NCBI RefSeq assembly: GCF_001456355.1 | Contig: NZ_CP010271.1 | Location: 4,402,001-4,466,000 of the forward strand | DNA from: Mycobacteroides saopaulense | GTDB lineage: Bacteria; Actinomycetota; Actinomycetes; Mycobacteriales; Mycobacteriaceae | DNA length: 64,000 bases | Reading direction: 5' to 3' | Shown: positions 1 to 8,050 of the stretch, in pieces | Layout of the letters: every line of letters starts with the position of its first letter | Position numbering within the stretch: position 1 is the first letter of the stretch | The notes under the pieces: generated by a model | Databases searched by the model: none | Seen by the model: only the letters and a program-made list of their open reading frames with translations | Told to the model about the DNA's origin: nothing | Position numbers and translations under genes: made by a program

Positions 1-238
1 GGATGCCGCGAGCGGGATCGATGTCGTCACCGGCGGCCTTGATGATGGACGTGAGTTCGTTCCCCGCGAGCCGAGTTGCCTCGGCGACGAGTTCCTGCTT
101 TCCGCCCGGGAAGTTCAGGTAGATGGTGCGACGTGAGACGCCGCTGTCTTCCAACAGTGCGTTGAGTCCGGTTCCGGCCACACCCCTGCGCCTCACCAGG
201 CCCGTCACGCTGGCGATCAAGGTGTCCCGTGCCGACAT
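1..238 (-). CDS. TetR/AcrR family regulator, N-terminal part (cut by window edge)
   Basis: Reading from the ATG at 238 on the minus strand gives MSARDTLIASVTGLVRRRG followed by a helix-turn-helix segment, GLNALLEDSGVSRRTIYLNF and GGKQELVAEA, the usual TetR DNA-binding pattern in the first 50 residues. The ligand-binding part lies outside the window. It faces the oxidoreductase gene starting at 362, and a perfect inverted repeat at 330-349 lies between them, so it is the natural candidate repressor of that operon. The ligand cannot be told from this fragment. Confidence 0.85.
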   Translation of the reverse strand, partial: MSARDTLIASVTGLVRRRGVAGTGLNALLEDSGVSRRTIYLNFPGGKQELVAEATRLAGNELTSIIKAAGDDIDPARGI

Positions 239-325
239 TGCGTACTGCCCTCCAAAACGTGTCAGGTGTTAACTATACCGCTCAGTCTACCTACACGTCC
301 CCGACGTGGGGCGATAACTGGAACA

Positions 326-354
326 TTGCAGTACACCAATCGGTGTACTACCGT
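326..354 (+). promoter_or_regulatory. Promoter with palindromic operator upstream of OYE operon
   Basis: A -35-like TTGCAG (326-331) and a -10-like TACCGT (349-354) are separated by exactly 17 nt. An inverted repeat with 8-bp arms agtacacc/ggtgtact and a 4-nt centre fills 330-349, so a bound repressor would cover the spacer. The GTG start at 362 is only 7 nt after the -10 box, suggesting a nearly leaderless transcript. Binding by the divergent TetR protein is inference. Confidence 0.6.
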
Positions 355-361
355 CGCTTGC

Positions 362-1615
362 GTGGCAGACCTACACGATCCCCTTCCCCTGGCCTCTGGC
401 CAGGTTCTCCGCAATCGATTCATGAAGTCAGCCCTGAGCGAGGGTCTCGGGGATCTCTCCCAGGGCCCCGACCACCGGCTCGTGGAGTTATATCGCCGCT
501 GGGGCACCGGCGGGTTCGGCCTCGTCGTGACCGGCAACGTGATGGTGGACCGCAGTCATCTGGGCGAACCGGGGAACGTCGTCATCGAGGACGACCGGCA
601 TCTCGACGGCCTGTCCCGCTGGGCGAAGGCAACCAAGGACGGTGGCGGCCTGATCTGGATGCAGGTCAACCACCCGGGCAGACAAGCCAACCCGCTGGCC
701 ACAGCATCCCAGCCGGTGGCACCGTCCGCGATCAAGATGAACGTCCCCGGGTGGCAGGCCCCGCGCGAACTCACCGATGACGAGATCGAGAACATCATCG
801 ACCGGTACGCCACTACGGCCTCGGTCGCCGACGCCGCCGGATTCGACGGCGTACAAATCCACGGCGCGCACGGCTACCTGGTGGCGCAGTTCCTATCTCC
901 GCGCACCAATCAACGCACCGATCGCTGGGGAGGTGACCCCGAACGCCGCATGCGCTTCGTGCTTGAAATCGTCCGCCGCACGCGCGCCGCGGTGAGCCCC
1001 GGGTTCTCGGTCGCCATCAAGCTCAACTCCGCGGACTTCCAGCGGGGCGGCTTCACCGAGGAAGAATCGCGGGCGGTCATCGCGGCGCTGGCTTCCGAAG
1101 AAGTGGACCTCATCGAAATCAGCGGTGGTACCTACGAATCTCCGGCGATGGAGGGCCGGCCGTTGGTGACGTCGGCATCCACCCAGGCCCGCGAGGCCTA
1201 TTTCCTGGAATACGCGCGCACCGCCCGCGAGGCGGCCGGTGATGTCCCCATCGCTGTCACGGGTGGATTCCGCACGGAAGCGGCGATGTCGGAGGCCATC
1301 CGGTCGGGTGATTGCGATGTCGTGGGCCTCGGCCGCCCGACCACCGTCAATCCGGAAGCCGCCGACAACCTGCTCACGGCGCGACAGGACACACTGACAG
1401 TCCCGGACGCCTCCTTGCCCATGCCCGGATGGCTCGCACGAACCGGCAGGGCGAAGTCGTTCCTCAGCGCGCTGGAACTGCAGTGGCACAACACCCAACT
1501 GCACCGCCTGGGCGCGGGCACCGAACCGGATCCCACCATCGGGCCGTGGATCACGGCGCTTCGTCTCCTCAAAAACAACGGTGTAGACGCATTTCGCAGA
1601 AGGAGAAGTTCATGA
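362..1615 (+). CDS. NADH:flavin oxidoreductase, Old Yellow Enzyme family
   Basis: FMN-dependent ene-reductase-like TIM barrel. The stretch GVQIHGAHGYLVAQFLSP followed by TNQRTDRWGG is the family hallmark around the substrate-binding His and the barrel strand; GGFRTEAAMSEAI and CDVVGLGRPTTVNPE near the C-terminus fit the FMN phosphate site. The length from GTG 362 is 417 residues, typical for single-domain OYE proteins without the C-terminal 4Fe-4S/FAD part. An upstream start at 266 would add 32 residues of no family character and would run through the operator, so GTG 362 is preferred. Its stop overlaps the start of the next gene (ATGA), so it begins an operon. The substrate is unknown. Confidence 0.88.
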   Translation: MADLHDPLPLASGQVLRNRFMKSALSEGLGDLSQGPDHRLVELYRRWGTGGFGLVVTGNVMVDRSHLGEPGNVVIEDDRHLDGLSRWAKATKDGGGLIWMQVNHPGRQANPLATASQPVAPSAIKMNVPGWQAPRELTDDEIENIIDRYATTASVADAAGFDGVQIHGAHGYLVAQFLSPRTNQRTDRWGGDPERRMRFVLEIVRRTRAAVSPGFSVAIKLNSADFQRGGFTEEESRAVIAALASEEVDLIEISGGTYESPAMEGRPLVTSASTQAREAYFLEYARTAREAAGDVPIAVTGGFRTEAAMSEAIRSGDCDVVGLGRPTTVNPEAADNLLTARQDTLTVPDASLPMPGWLARTGRAKSFLSALELQWHNTQLHRLGAGTEPDPTIGPWITALRLLKNNGVDAFRRRRSS

Positions 1616-2028
1616 CAGACAAGACACTGCGCAAGTTCCGCAGGGAACGTGCCATGGGGCGCTATCTGCTCAATCCGGCGGTTGCGGCCTTGACGAAGCT
1701 GGGCGTGCGCACCGCCCTTGCCTCCGAGCTCGAGACCACCGGGCGCAAAACCGGACAGCTGCGAATCGTGCCGGTCTCGGCACAATTCGATTCGACCGGC
1801 GCCTGGGTGATCTGCCAGCACGGCACCCGCTCCGGCTGGGGCAGCAACATTGCCGCCAATCCCAATGTCCGCATACGGCAGGGAAATCGGTGGCGCGTGG
1901 GCACCGCAGAGTTCCGGCCCGATGACGATGTCGTCGCGCGGGGTCGCGGTTTCGGGGCAATCGGCGCCCGCGTCGTGAAGGCTCTGGAAACCACTCCCGT
2001 CTCGGTGCGCATCGACTTCATCGACTAA
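1612..2028 (+). CDS. Deazaflavin (F420)-dependent nitroreductase family protein
   Basis: A 138-residue split beta-barrel protein of the DDN type. The segment LETTGRKTGQLRIVPVSAQF followed by AWVICQHGTRSGWGSNIAANP matches the conserved core where the cofactor phosphate is held; PNVRIRQGNRWRVGTAEF is the following strand pair. These proteins use F420H2 (or related flavins) to reduce quinones, nitro compounds or other ligands. The start ATG overlaps the stop of the OYE gene, with SD-like AGGAGAAG just upstream, so the two are probably translationally coupled and act on the same compound. F420 use is inferred from the family. Confidence 0.82.
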   Translation: MTDKTLRKFRRERAMGRYLLNPAVAALTKLGVRTALASELETTGRKTGQLRIVPVSAQFDSTGAWVICQHGTRSGWGSNIAANPNVRIRQGNRWRVGTAEFRPDDDVVARGRGFGAIGARVVKALETTPVSVRIDFID

Positions 2029-2046
2029 GGACAAGGACTACGCGAT

Positions 2047-2475
2047 ATGCCTCTCTATCAGTGCACAACGCGCGCGGGAAGGGTCACCGACGAGGTGCGG
2101 CAGGCCGTCGCCCAGGAATTCACGCGTATTCACTGCGAAATCACCGGCGCTCCGGCGGTATTCGTGCACGTCGTCTTCAACGAATACCAGCCGGGCCACC
2201 ACTATCTGGCGGGAAAGCCAGAAAGCGACACCGCCTTCATCGCGGGCACTATCCGTTCAGGGCGTTCCCTAGAACAACGTCAACGACTGCTCCGCGAGCT
2301 CTCGTCGGCCTGGCGCGAGCTGACGGGCCAGTCGGAGGAGGAACTCGTCCTGGGCATTTCCGAACAGGAGGCCTCCGCAGTCATGGAAGCCGGGCTCATT
2401 TTCCCCGAGGCGGGTGCCGAAACCGCCTGGTTTGAGCAGAACCGAGAGAAGCTGGGCTTCCTCCTCAACCAGTAG
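2047..2475 (+). CDS. Tautomerase family protein (4-oxalocrotonate tautomerase-like)
   Basis: A 142-residue protein beginning MPLYQCTTRAGRV, so Pro follows the initiator Met as in the tautomerase superfamily where Pro1 is the catalytic base. VFVHVVFNEYQPGHHYLAGK resembles the strand of the beta-alpha-beta fold. It follows the DDN-like gene by 18 nt, so it belongs to the same operon. Together with an ene-reductase and an F420-type reductase, it suggests metabolism of an unsaturated carbonyl or aromatic compound. The substrate is not evident. Confidence 0.8.
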   Translation: MPLYQCTTRAGRVTDEVRQAVAQEFTRIHCEITGAPAVFVHVVFNEYQPGHHYLAGKPESDTAFIAGTIRSGRSLEQRQRLLRELSSAWRELTGQSEEELVLGISEQEASAVMEAGLIFPEAGAETAWFEQNREKLGFLLNQ

Positions 2476-2491
2476 AGCCAAACCCGATATT

Positions 2492-2517
2492 TGGCACACT
2501 TGCGCATTTTTGTGCCA
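2492..2517. promoter_or_regulatory. Inverted repeat upstream of MpaB-like gene
   Basis: Arms tggcaca and tgtgcca (7 bp, perfect) are separated by 12 nt. It lies in the gap between the tautomerase stop and the MpaB-like gene and could be an operator for the TetR protein encoded at 3463, or a weak hairpin. No poly-T tract follows. Confidence 0.35.
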
Positions 2518-2536
2518 TTGAGTTAGCGTGGTGCTC

Positions 2537-3466
2537 ATGGTTGATCAGAGCGCCATCACACTTGACGAAGGGCTCCGGGAAGCAATTCCCATGCCCGTCG
2601 ATGACGACATCACGCCGGAGACCCCGCGCCTGGGCGCGGACTCCCTGGTCTGGAAGTTCTACGGCGATGTCCGCGGCGTGCTCGGATTTCAGCGTCTGGC
2701 CGGCACCGAGAACTGCATCGAGCAACTGGGTAAGGCTGTCGAGGATCACTCGGTGATCTTCACCGACACCATTGGCCGTGCCCGCCGCTCCGGCCCGCCC
2801 ATCATGAAGACCATCTACTCAGCGGACCCCCAGAAGTGGGGTCGGATGGTGCGCGACTTCCACAAGCCGATCAGCGGAACCATCAGCGACGGCTCGCGTT
2901 ACCACGCGCTCAATCCCGAGCTTTTCTATTGGGCCCATGCGACATTCGTCGACCAGGTGCTGTACATCACCGACACCTTCATCCGCAGGCTGTCCTACGA
3001 GGAGAAGGCGCGGATCTTCGAAGAGAGCAAGGTCTGGTACAGCCTTTATGGGGTCAGCGCCCGCAATCAGCCCCAGACGTACGACGAGTTCGTCACCTAC
3101 ATGGAGGGCATGTTCGACCGGTTCGTACCCACCAAGACGATCCTCTACGCGACGGGGTACATCCGTCAGGGGCTGCCCGGGCCCCGACAGATTCCCAAGC
3201 CGGTATGGCGGGTGCTGTCGGCACCATTGAACGCCTTCATCCGGACGGTCGTGGTCGGAACGCTTCCGCCACAGATGAAAGAGGTCTGCCGACTAGAGTG
3301 GAACGACAAGAAGGAGCGCAACTTTCAGCGTTTCGCCACGTTCATGCGGGCAATGAATCCGGTGTTCAACAGGCTTCCGGTGAGCTGGCTGTACTTGCCG
3401 TGGGCCGCCGAGGGCTGGAAGCGCGAAGGAGTGGACCCCCGGCCGCTGCATAACCGGGCAGCATGA
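2537..3466 (+). CDS. Oxygenase MpaB family protein (DUF2236)
   Basis: A 309-residue protein. LVWKFYGDVRGVLGF near the N-terminus, the central HALNPELFYWAHATFVD with the conserved W-x-H-A-T, and LPGPRQIPKPVWRVLS towards the C-terminus are typical of the DUF2236 family related to latex-clearing protein and MpaB, haem proteins proposed to oxidise lipids. ATG 2537 is preferred over the two GTG codons just before it (2528, 2531). The next gene, a TetR regulator, overlaps its stop (ATGA at 3463), so that regulator probably controls this gene. The precise reaction is unknown. Confidence 0.85.
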   Translation: MVDQSAITLDEGLREAIPMPVDDDITPETPRLGADSLVWKFYGDVRGVLGFQRLAGTENCIEQLGKAVEDHSVIFTDTIGRARRSGPPIMKTIYSADPQKWGRMVRDFHKPISGTISDGSRYHALNPELFYWAHATFVDQVLYITDTFIRRLSYEEKARIFEESKVWYSLYGVSARNQPQTYDEFVTYMEGMFDRFVPTKTILYATGYIRQGLPGPRQIPKPVWRVLSAPLNAFIRTVVVGTLPPQMKEVCRLEWNDKKERNFQRFATFMRAMNPVFNRLPVSWLYLPWAAEGWKREGVDPRPLHNRAA

Positions 3467-4047
3467 CCACACTCATGGGGGTGACAACCAGCGCGCCCCC
3501 CACCGATGCGGTACTCGATGCCGCACGTACCGAGTTCGAGCGGCACGGGATGCGCCGGGCCAACATGGATGCCATCGCCCGGCGGGCCGGGGTGAGTCGG
3601 CGCACCCTCTACCGCCGTTTCCCCACCAAGGAAGCGCTGTTCGAACACCTCATCGAGGCCGAGAGCCTGGTCATCTTCGGTCAACTCGCTGTCGCCGCCA
3701 ACGGCCAAGACGCGCAGGGCGCCATTGTCGAGTGCTTCACCCTGGCCATGCGGCTCATCACCGAAAGCCGGCTGGCGGGCACCATCATCGAGAACGAGCC
3801 CGAACTGGTCATCGGCCTCAACACCCCCTCGGGCGAAAAGGCCATCGTGCGTGCCAGCGCGCTGGTGGCGTCCAGCCTGCGCCACAGCGGTGTCACCATG
3901 CCCGACGACGCCGTGCTAGCGGTGTCGGAAATCCTTGTGCGTCTGGTCGGTTCACTGCTCACCAACCGCGCCGGCGTCCTCGATATCACCGACACCACGG
4001 CGGTAAGGCGCTACGCGCAGACATACTTGGCACGCCTGGTCTGGTGA
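3463..4047 (+). CDS. TetR/AcrR family transcriptional regulator
   Basis: A 194-residue protein with an N-terminal helix-turn-helix, MDAIARRAGVSRRTLYRRF followed by PTKEALFEHLIEAE, and a helical ligand-binding C-terminal part. The start overlaps the stop of the MpaB-like gene, so it is co-transcribed. ATG 3475 (MGVTTSAPP) is an alternative start. It likely represses its own operon; the inverted repeat at 2492-2517 is a candidate site. Confidence 0.88.
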   Translation: MTTLMGVTTSAPPTDAVLDAARTEFERHGMRRANMDAIARRAGVSRRTLYRRFPTKEALFEHLIEAESLVIFGQLAVAANGQDAQGAIVECFTLAMRLITESRLAGTIIENEPELVIGLNTPSGEKAIVRASALVASSLRHSGVTMPDDAVLAVSEILVRLVGSLLTNRAGVLDITDTTAVRRYAQTYLARLVW

Positions 4048-4097
4048 ACTCAGGTCCGTCCAGCAGTGCAGAAACTGACCATGGGTCGGGGTTTGAC

Positions 4098-4103
4098 TAA
4101 ACT
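4098..4103 (+). promoter_or_regulatory. -10 box for predicted leaderless TetR mRNA
   Basis: TAAACT is followed by exactly 6 nt and then the ATG at 4110, so transcription would start at or beside the A of ATG. The short palindrome gttt-gact-aaac (4091-4102) overlaps it and could be an operator half. Confidence 0.5.
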
Positions 4104-4109
4104 GCCTGC

Positions 4110-4748
4110 ATGGCTACCCGGCGGCAGATGTATGCAGAACAGACACGTTCCGACCTCCTGGACTCCGCACGCCGGCATTTCACCACCACCGGCTACAACA
4201 GCGTGACCGTCGACGACATCGTCAGCAGCATCGAGGTCAGCAAGGGCACGTTCTACTACCACTTCTCCGACAAGCAGGCGATGTTCACCGCCCTGCTCAC
4301 CGAATGCCTGACCGAGACCGCCGATACCGTCACCACCGGCATCCGGCTGCTGGACAAGCCCGGCGCGAACGGTCCACAGGTCGCCGCCACCTCCGCCTGG
4401 GTCTATCTGTCCCGATCACTCAACGACAGGACATACCGGGAACTCATGCGCCAGGCACCGATGGTCCTCGGCGAGGAAACCTACCGCCATATCGACGAGA
4501 CCATCGTGCTGCCGCCGCTGGTCAAGCTCATGGAAACCCTCGCCGCCCGTGGCGAGCTGAAAGGCGGCGTACACACCCACATGGCCGCACGGATGCTGAT
4601 GACCATGTTCGTCACGGCCAACAGCATCATCGCCGAATCCGACAGTCCAGCAACGACAATGACTGAAGTCGCCGATACGATCGCCACCATGTTCAGTGGG
4701 ATCGTTCTCGGCGACGTACCGCTCTCGCGTGCGGCCGCTAACGGATAG
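4110..4748 (+). CDS. TetR/AcrR family transcriptional regulator
   Basis: A 212-residue protein. Residues 10-55 hold the helix-turn-helix: YNSVTVDDIVSSIEVSKG then TFYYHFSDKQAMFTALL. The helical C-terminal part includes a hydrophobic pocket-like stretch around VLPPLVKLMETLAARGELKGG. The gene ends 11 nt inside the convergent SRPBCC gene. No Shine-Dalgarno is visible; a -10 box at 4098-4103 suggests a leaderless message. The strong palindrome upstream of the SRPBCC gene (5317-5342) is a possible target. Confidence 0.88.
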   Translation: MATRRQMYAEQTRSDLLDSARRHFTTTGYNSVTVDDIVSSIEVSKGTFYYHFSDKQAMFTALLTECLTETADTVTTGIRLLDKPGANGPQVAATSAWVYLSRSLNDRTYRELMRQAPMVLGEETYRHIDETIVLPPLVKLMETLAARGELKGGVHTHMAARMLMTMFVTANSIIAESDSPATTMTEVADTIATMFSGIVLGDVPLSRAAANG

Positions 4749-5292
4749 CCAGGAACAGCAGCGTTCGCAAGAACGGCCGTACCGCGAATGCCGTCCAGCG
4801 CAACGGGAACCACCCGATCCACTTGGGGGTGATCCCCACAGTCCAGCGCACCAGCACCTTGTTCCCCTCGGCGCCCAGCTCCCAGCGTTCACCAAAAGCG
4901 TTGAGCACAAGCGGAACCGAGACACCTGTCCCGATCGCGACCAGCTTGCGACCCTCCTCGCTGTGGACCACCTTCTCAGTGAACGCGAACAGCGGCGTAC
5001 GAGTGACTATCCGGTCGCCCGACCGCACCGGACCGGAAACCAGGGGAATCGTCTCCAGATAGCCACCCTCCGAGACCTGCGTCCATACTCGCTCGACAGG
5101 CCCGGGCACGCTGATTTCCGCGGTGACCGCGAACGACGCCGTCTTGTCGAAGAAGTCGGTATCCGGCATGGTCACCCCGAATCGGCGCGGCCCGCTGTCA
5201 CCCGAGGCGAGGGCGAAAAGCACGACCGCCCCCAGCAAGCCTCCGATGGCCAGCACTCCCACGATGATCCCGATCAGCACCGGTGTGGACAT
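4738..5292 (-). CDS. Membrane-anchored SRPBCC (START-like) family protein
   Basis: A 184-residue protein with one N-terminal membrane helix (residues 4-28, PVLIGIIVGVLAIGGLLGAV) followed by a polyketide-cyclase/START-like domain: AEISVPGPVERVWTQVSEGGY, then LVSGPVRSGDRIVTRTPLFAF and VLVRWTVGITPKWIGWF. Such domains bind hydrophobic ligands. The helix should leave the binding domain at the membrane surface. It converges with the TetR gene at 4110 with an 11-nt overlap. A 10-bp-arm palindrome lies 25 nt upstream of its start, so it is likely repressed by a TetR protein. The ligand is unknown. Confidence 0.8.
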   Translation of the reverse strand: MSTPVLIGIIVGVLAIGGLLGAVVLFALASGDSGPRRFGVTMPDTDFFDKTASFAVTAEISVPGPVERVWTQVSEGGYLETIPLVSGPVRSGDRIVTRTPLFAFTEKVVHSEEGRKLVAIGTGVSVPLVLNAFGERWELGAEGNKVLVRWTVGITPKWIGWFPLRWTAFAVRPFLRTLLFLAIR

Positions 5293-5316
5293 ACTCCTCC
5301 TTGAGTAAGAAATGCC

Positions 5317-5342
5317 GCTAACTGACTTGAAAGTCAGTTAGC
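5317..5342. promoter_or_regulatory. Perfect palindrome (likely TetR operator) upstream of SRPBCC gene
   Basis: Arms gctaactgac and gtcagttagc are exact reverse complements (10 bp) around ttgaaa. The site lies 25 nt before the SRPBCC start codon on the minus strand, where a promoter would be. The two TetR genes next door are candidates for its binding protein. Confidence 0.6.
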
Positions 5343-5529
5343 AAGCTAGACCACCTAGCAGGGCCTACAGAAGGGAAATCACCCAAGTTAGTGATGGAGG
5401 CCAGCCTGGAGCACCTCTTTCCTGTGCGCCAACCCCGTATCGATACCGGCGATCGACGCGCAAACTTGCCCCGGCAAATCGGGTAGCTCTACTCATGTCA
5501 CGGCGAGCTGTGGCTGCCATCGTGGTCGC

Positions 5530-5832
5530 ATGAACACATCGGAGCCCACCATCCGCGCCTCCTCCGCGTACTACGTCCAATCCGCCGTCGCCTTCGCCGT
5601 CGCCTTCGCTGTCGCCTTCGCGTCAACCCTGGGCGGTATCGCCTATCTACCCATCTCGCCGTGGCCCCGCGCGTTTCTGGCGGTGTGCACGCTGTTCTTG
5701 GTCACCAGCTGCTTCGGACTGGCCAAGGTGGTGCGTGACGCCCACGAGTCACAACAGGTGCGCAACCGGATCGACGAGGCACGCATCGAGCAGATGTACG
5801 TCGAACACAACCCGCTGAAATCGGCGGTCTAG
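5530..5832 (+). CDS. YiaA/YiaB-like small inner-membrane protein
   Basis: A 100-residue protein with two membrane helices: about 17-40 (AVAFAVAFAVAFASTLGGIAYL) and 48-65 (AFLAVCTLFLVTSCFGLAKV), then a short charged tail KVVRDAHESQQVRNRIDEARIE. The two-helix layout with S-x-Y near the start (SSAYYVQSAVAF) resembles the YiaA/B domain. The first helix is encoded by three near-identical 12-bp units (5584-5619), a slippage-prone tract. Its stop overlaps the stop of the convergent HMG-CoA lyase gene. Function is unknown. Confidence 0.7.
   Translation: MNTSEPTIRASSAYYVQSAVAFAVAFAVAFASTLGGIAYLPISPWPRAFLAVCTLFLVTSCFGLAKVVRDAHESQQVRNRIDEARIEQMYVEHNPLKSAV
5584..5619 (+). repeat. Three 12-bp tandem units inside the membrane-protein gene
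   Basis: gccgtcgccttc twice, then gctgtcgccttc. Each unit adds four residues (AVAF) to the first membrane helix, so copy-number change would keep frame and alter helix length. Confidence 0.75.
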
Positions 5833-6731
5833 TTCAGCAGGCGATCGCCCGCGCGGAGCAGCGCGCTGGGGACCTCGTGCCCGACAACCGATTGCACCAC
5901 CCGCGCGGCGTCGATCGCGGCTTCTAGATCGACGTCGACACCGATATCGCTGTCCCGCAACATATACACCAGATCCTCGGTGGCGATGTTGCCCGTCGCC
6001 CCCGGGGCGAACGGACAGCCTCCGAGTCCACCGATCGAGGAGTCGAGCCGACTCACCCCGGATTGCACGGCGGCGTACGCGCTGGCCAAACCGGATCCAC
6101 GGGTGTTGTGGAAATGCGCACCCAGTGGCGCACCCTCCACAATCGGGCGAACCGCCGCAACAAGATTCGTGACGCGGCGTGGGGTCGTGGTGCCGATCGT
6201 GTCGGCCAAAGCGTAGCGATCCACACCCCAGTTCCGGGCCCTGCGCACGATGTCGAGCACTCGACGTTCGGCAGTGGGACCGTCGAACGGGCAGTCCCAC
6301 GAGCAGGCCACGATCACCTCTACGGTGGCATCGGCGTCGTGTGCCAGCGCCACGATCTCCTCGATGCGGGCGGTCGCTTCGGCACTACTGCTGCCGACGT
6401 TCGCGCGGCTGTGCCCGTCGGCGGCCGACACCACGTATTCAAGTGAGGTGAAGCCGGCCGCGAGAGCGCGCTTGGCGCCGTTGGGGCTGGCGACCAGCGC
6501 CGAGAACTCGATATCCGGATAGTTCTGCAGGTGAGCCGCGAGCTCGGCAGCATCGGCCAGCGCCGGCATCTTGGACGGCGACACAAACGCGGTGGCCTCG
6601 ATCTCCCGCACACCTGTCTTCGCGATCGCATCGAGCAGCTTCAGCTTGTCTGCCAACGGGATCGGCGCCTCGAGCTGAAGTCCGTCGCGCAGCAGCACCT
6701 CGCGGATGGTGACATGTTCGGGCAGGCTCAT
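5829..6731 (-). CDS. Hydroxymethylglutaryl-CoA lyase
   Basis: A 300-residue TIM-barrel lyase that cleaves HMG-CoA to acetyl-CoA and acetoacetate, the last step of leucine breakdown. Visible signatures are IREVLLRDGLQLEAPIPL with the catalytic RD, IVACSWDCPFDGP, the metal-binding GAHFHNTRGSGLA, and GLGGCPFAPGATGN holding the active-site Cys of the GxGGCPxxPG motif. Length is normal. Its start overlaps the stop of the CoA-transferase gene upstream (ATGA), so the two form an operon and probably share a branched-chain acid pathway. Confidence 0.92.
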   Translation of the reverse strand: MSLPEHVTIREVLLRDGLQLEAPIPLADKLKLLDAIAKTGVREIEATAFVSPSKMPALADAAELAAHLQNYPDIEFSALVASPNGAKRALAAGFTSLEYVVSAADGHSRANVGSSSAEATARIEEIVALAHDADATVEVIVACSWDCPFDGPTAERRVLDIVRRARNWGVDRYALADTIGTTTPRRVTNLVAAVRPIVEGAPLGAHFHNTRGSGLASAYAAVQSGVSRLDSSIGGLGGCPFAPGATGNIATEDLVYMLRDSDIGVDVDLEAAIDAARVVQSVVGHEVPSALLRAGDRLLN

Positions 6732-7927
6732 AGCGTCCCCTCGGCCCGTAGCCTCTCGACGTCTTGGGCACTCTTACCCAGCAGCCCGACGTAGACGTCG
6801 TCGTTGTGCTGTCCCGGACGCGCGGGCCCGGCAGTGCGGACGCCGCCGGGCGATTCGGACAGCACTGGGACCACACCCGGCCCCAGCACCGAGCGGCCCA
6901 GCCGCTCGTCGAAATGCTCGACGAGCATCTCTCTGGCCTTGAGCTGCGGGTCCTGCACCACGTCGGCGACGGTGTTGATGGGACCGGCGATCACCCCGGC
7001 AGCGCTGAGCACGTCGATGATGTCGGCGGGTAGGCGCTGTGACGCCCACTCGGCGATGATCGCGTCCAACTCGTCCTGATTGCGGCCCCGGGCAACGTGA
7101 TTGACGAATCGCTCATCGGAACTCAGCTCCGGCTGATCCATCGCTTCGCACAGCCTGCGGAAGACGGTGTCCTGGTTGGCGGCGATCACCACCCAGCTGC
7201 CATCGGCGCTCTGATAGATGTTGGACGGCGCGATGCCCTCCAACCGGGTACCCGACGGCCCCCGTACCACCTGACCCACGTCGTAATCGGGAATGGTGGA
7301 TTCCTGTACCGCCAAACAACTCTCGGTCAATGCCGCATCGACCACCTGTCCTCGGCCAGTGACCGTCCGTCGGTACAACGCGGCCAGCGCACCCTGGGCC
7401 GCGAACATCCCGGCCAGGGTGTCGCCGATCGAGAGCGCCATCCGCGGGGGCGGCCCGCCGGGAAAGCCGTTGAGATGCCGCAGACCACTGGCGGCCTCGG
7501 CTACCGACGCGTATCCCGCCTTATGTGCGTCCGGACCGGTCTGCCCGTAACCCGACACCCGGACCAGGATGATGCCCCTATTGCGCTCGGCTAGGACCCC
7601 GTAGCCCAGACCCCACTTCTCCAGCGTGCCTGGCCGGAAGTTCTCGACGATCACGTCCGACTTCTCCACCAGCTCCAGGAACAGGGCGCGACCGCCCTCT
7701 GTCCGCAGGTCCAGGGTGATGGCCTTCTTATTGCGTGCATGCACCGTCCAGAACACGTGGTGCCCGTCGACCTCGGCTTGCCCCCACGTACGCAGCGGAT
7801 CCGGTGCGCCGGGCGGTTCGATCTTGAGCACCTCTGCACCCATATCCCCAAGCAAGCGACCCGCGAAAGGCCCTGCGATCAAGGTGCCCAGTTCCAGCAC
7901 CCGGATCCCGTCAAGAGCACCCGTCAT
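6728..7927 (-). CDS. CaiB/BaiF family CoA transferase
   Basis: A 399-residue class III CoA transferase that would move CoA between two carboxylic acids. RVLELGTLIAGPFAGRLLGDMGAEVLKIEPP is the conserved N-terminus (read from about residue 8); DLRTEGGRALFLELVEKSDVIVENFRPGTLEKWGLGY follows, and residues 168-185 hold GDTLAGMFAAQGALAALY. ATG 7927 is chosen because the family begins at MTGALDGIRV; a -10-like TAGCGT ends 7 nt upstream on the minus strand. Pairing with HMG-CoA lyase suggests activation of an acid related to methylglutarate or similar, which is inference. Confidence 0.88.
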   Translation of the reverse strand: MTGALDGIRVLELGTLIAGPFAGRLLGDMGAEVLKIEPPGAPDPLRTWGQAEVDGHHVFWTVHARNKKAITLDLRTEGGRALFLELVEKSDVIVENFRPGTLEKWGLGYGVLAERNRGIILVRVSGYGQTGPDAHKAGYASVAEAASGLRHLNGFPGGPPPRMALSIGDTLAGMFAAQGALAALYRRTVTGRGQVVDAALTESCLAVQESTIPDYDVGQVVRGPSGTRLEGIAPSNIYQSADGSWVVIAANQDTVFRRLCEAMDQPELSSDERFVNHVARGRNQDELDAIIAEWASQRLPADIIDVLSAAGVIAGPINTVADVVQDPQLKAREMLVEHFDERLGRSVLGPGVVPVLSESPGGVRTAGPARPGQHNDDVYVGLLGKSAQDVERLRAEGTL

Positions 7928-8050
7928 CCCAGTGACGCTACCCCGAACCAAAGAGCCACCGGCATCGTGTAACCACCGGCACTACTTCTTCAGGGGCAGA
8001 CATCCACCTGCCCTCGCCAGGAAGCTTTGGTGACGGGACAACCGACGGTG

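Noticed and set aside
266-361. Earlier ATG start for the OYE protein
   Set aside because: The added residues have no family similarity and would cover the promoter and operator.
8027-8050. TTG start for the sigma factor
   Set aside because: Possible, but region 2 begins well after ATG 8051 and no better ribosome-binding site supports TTG.
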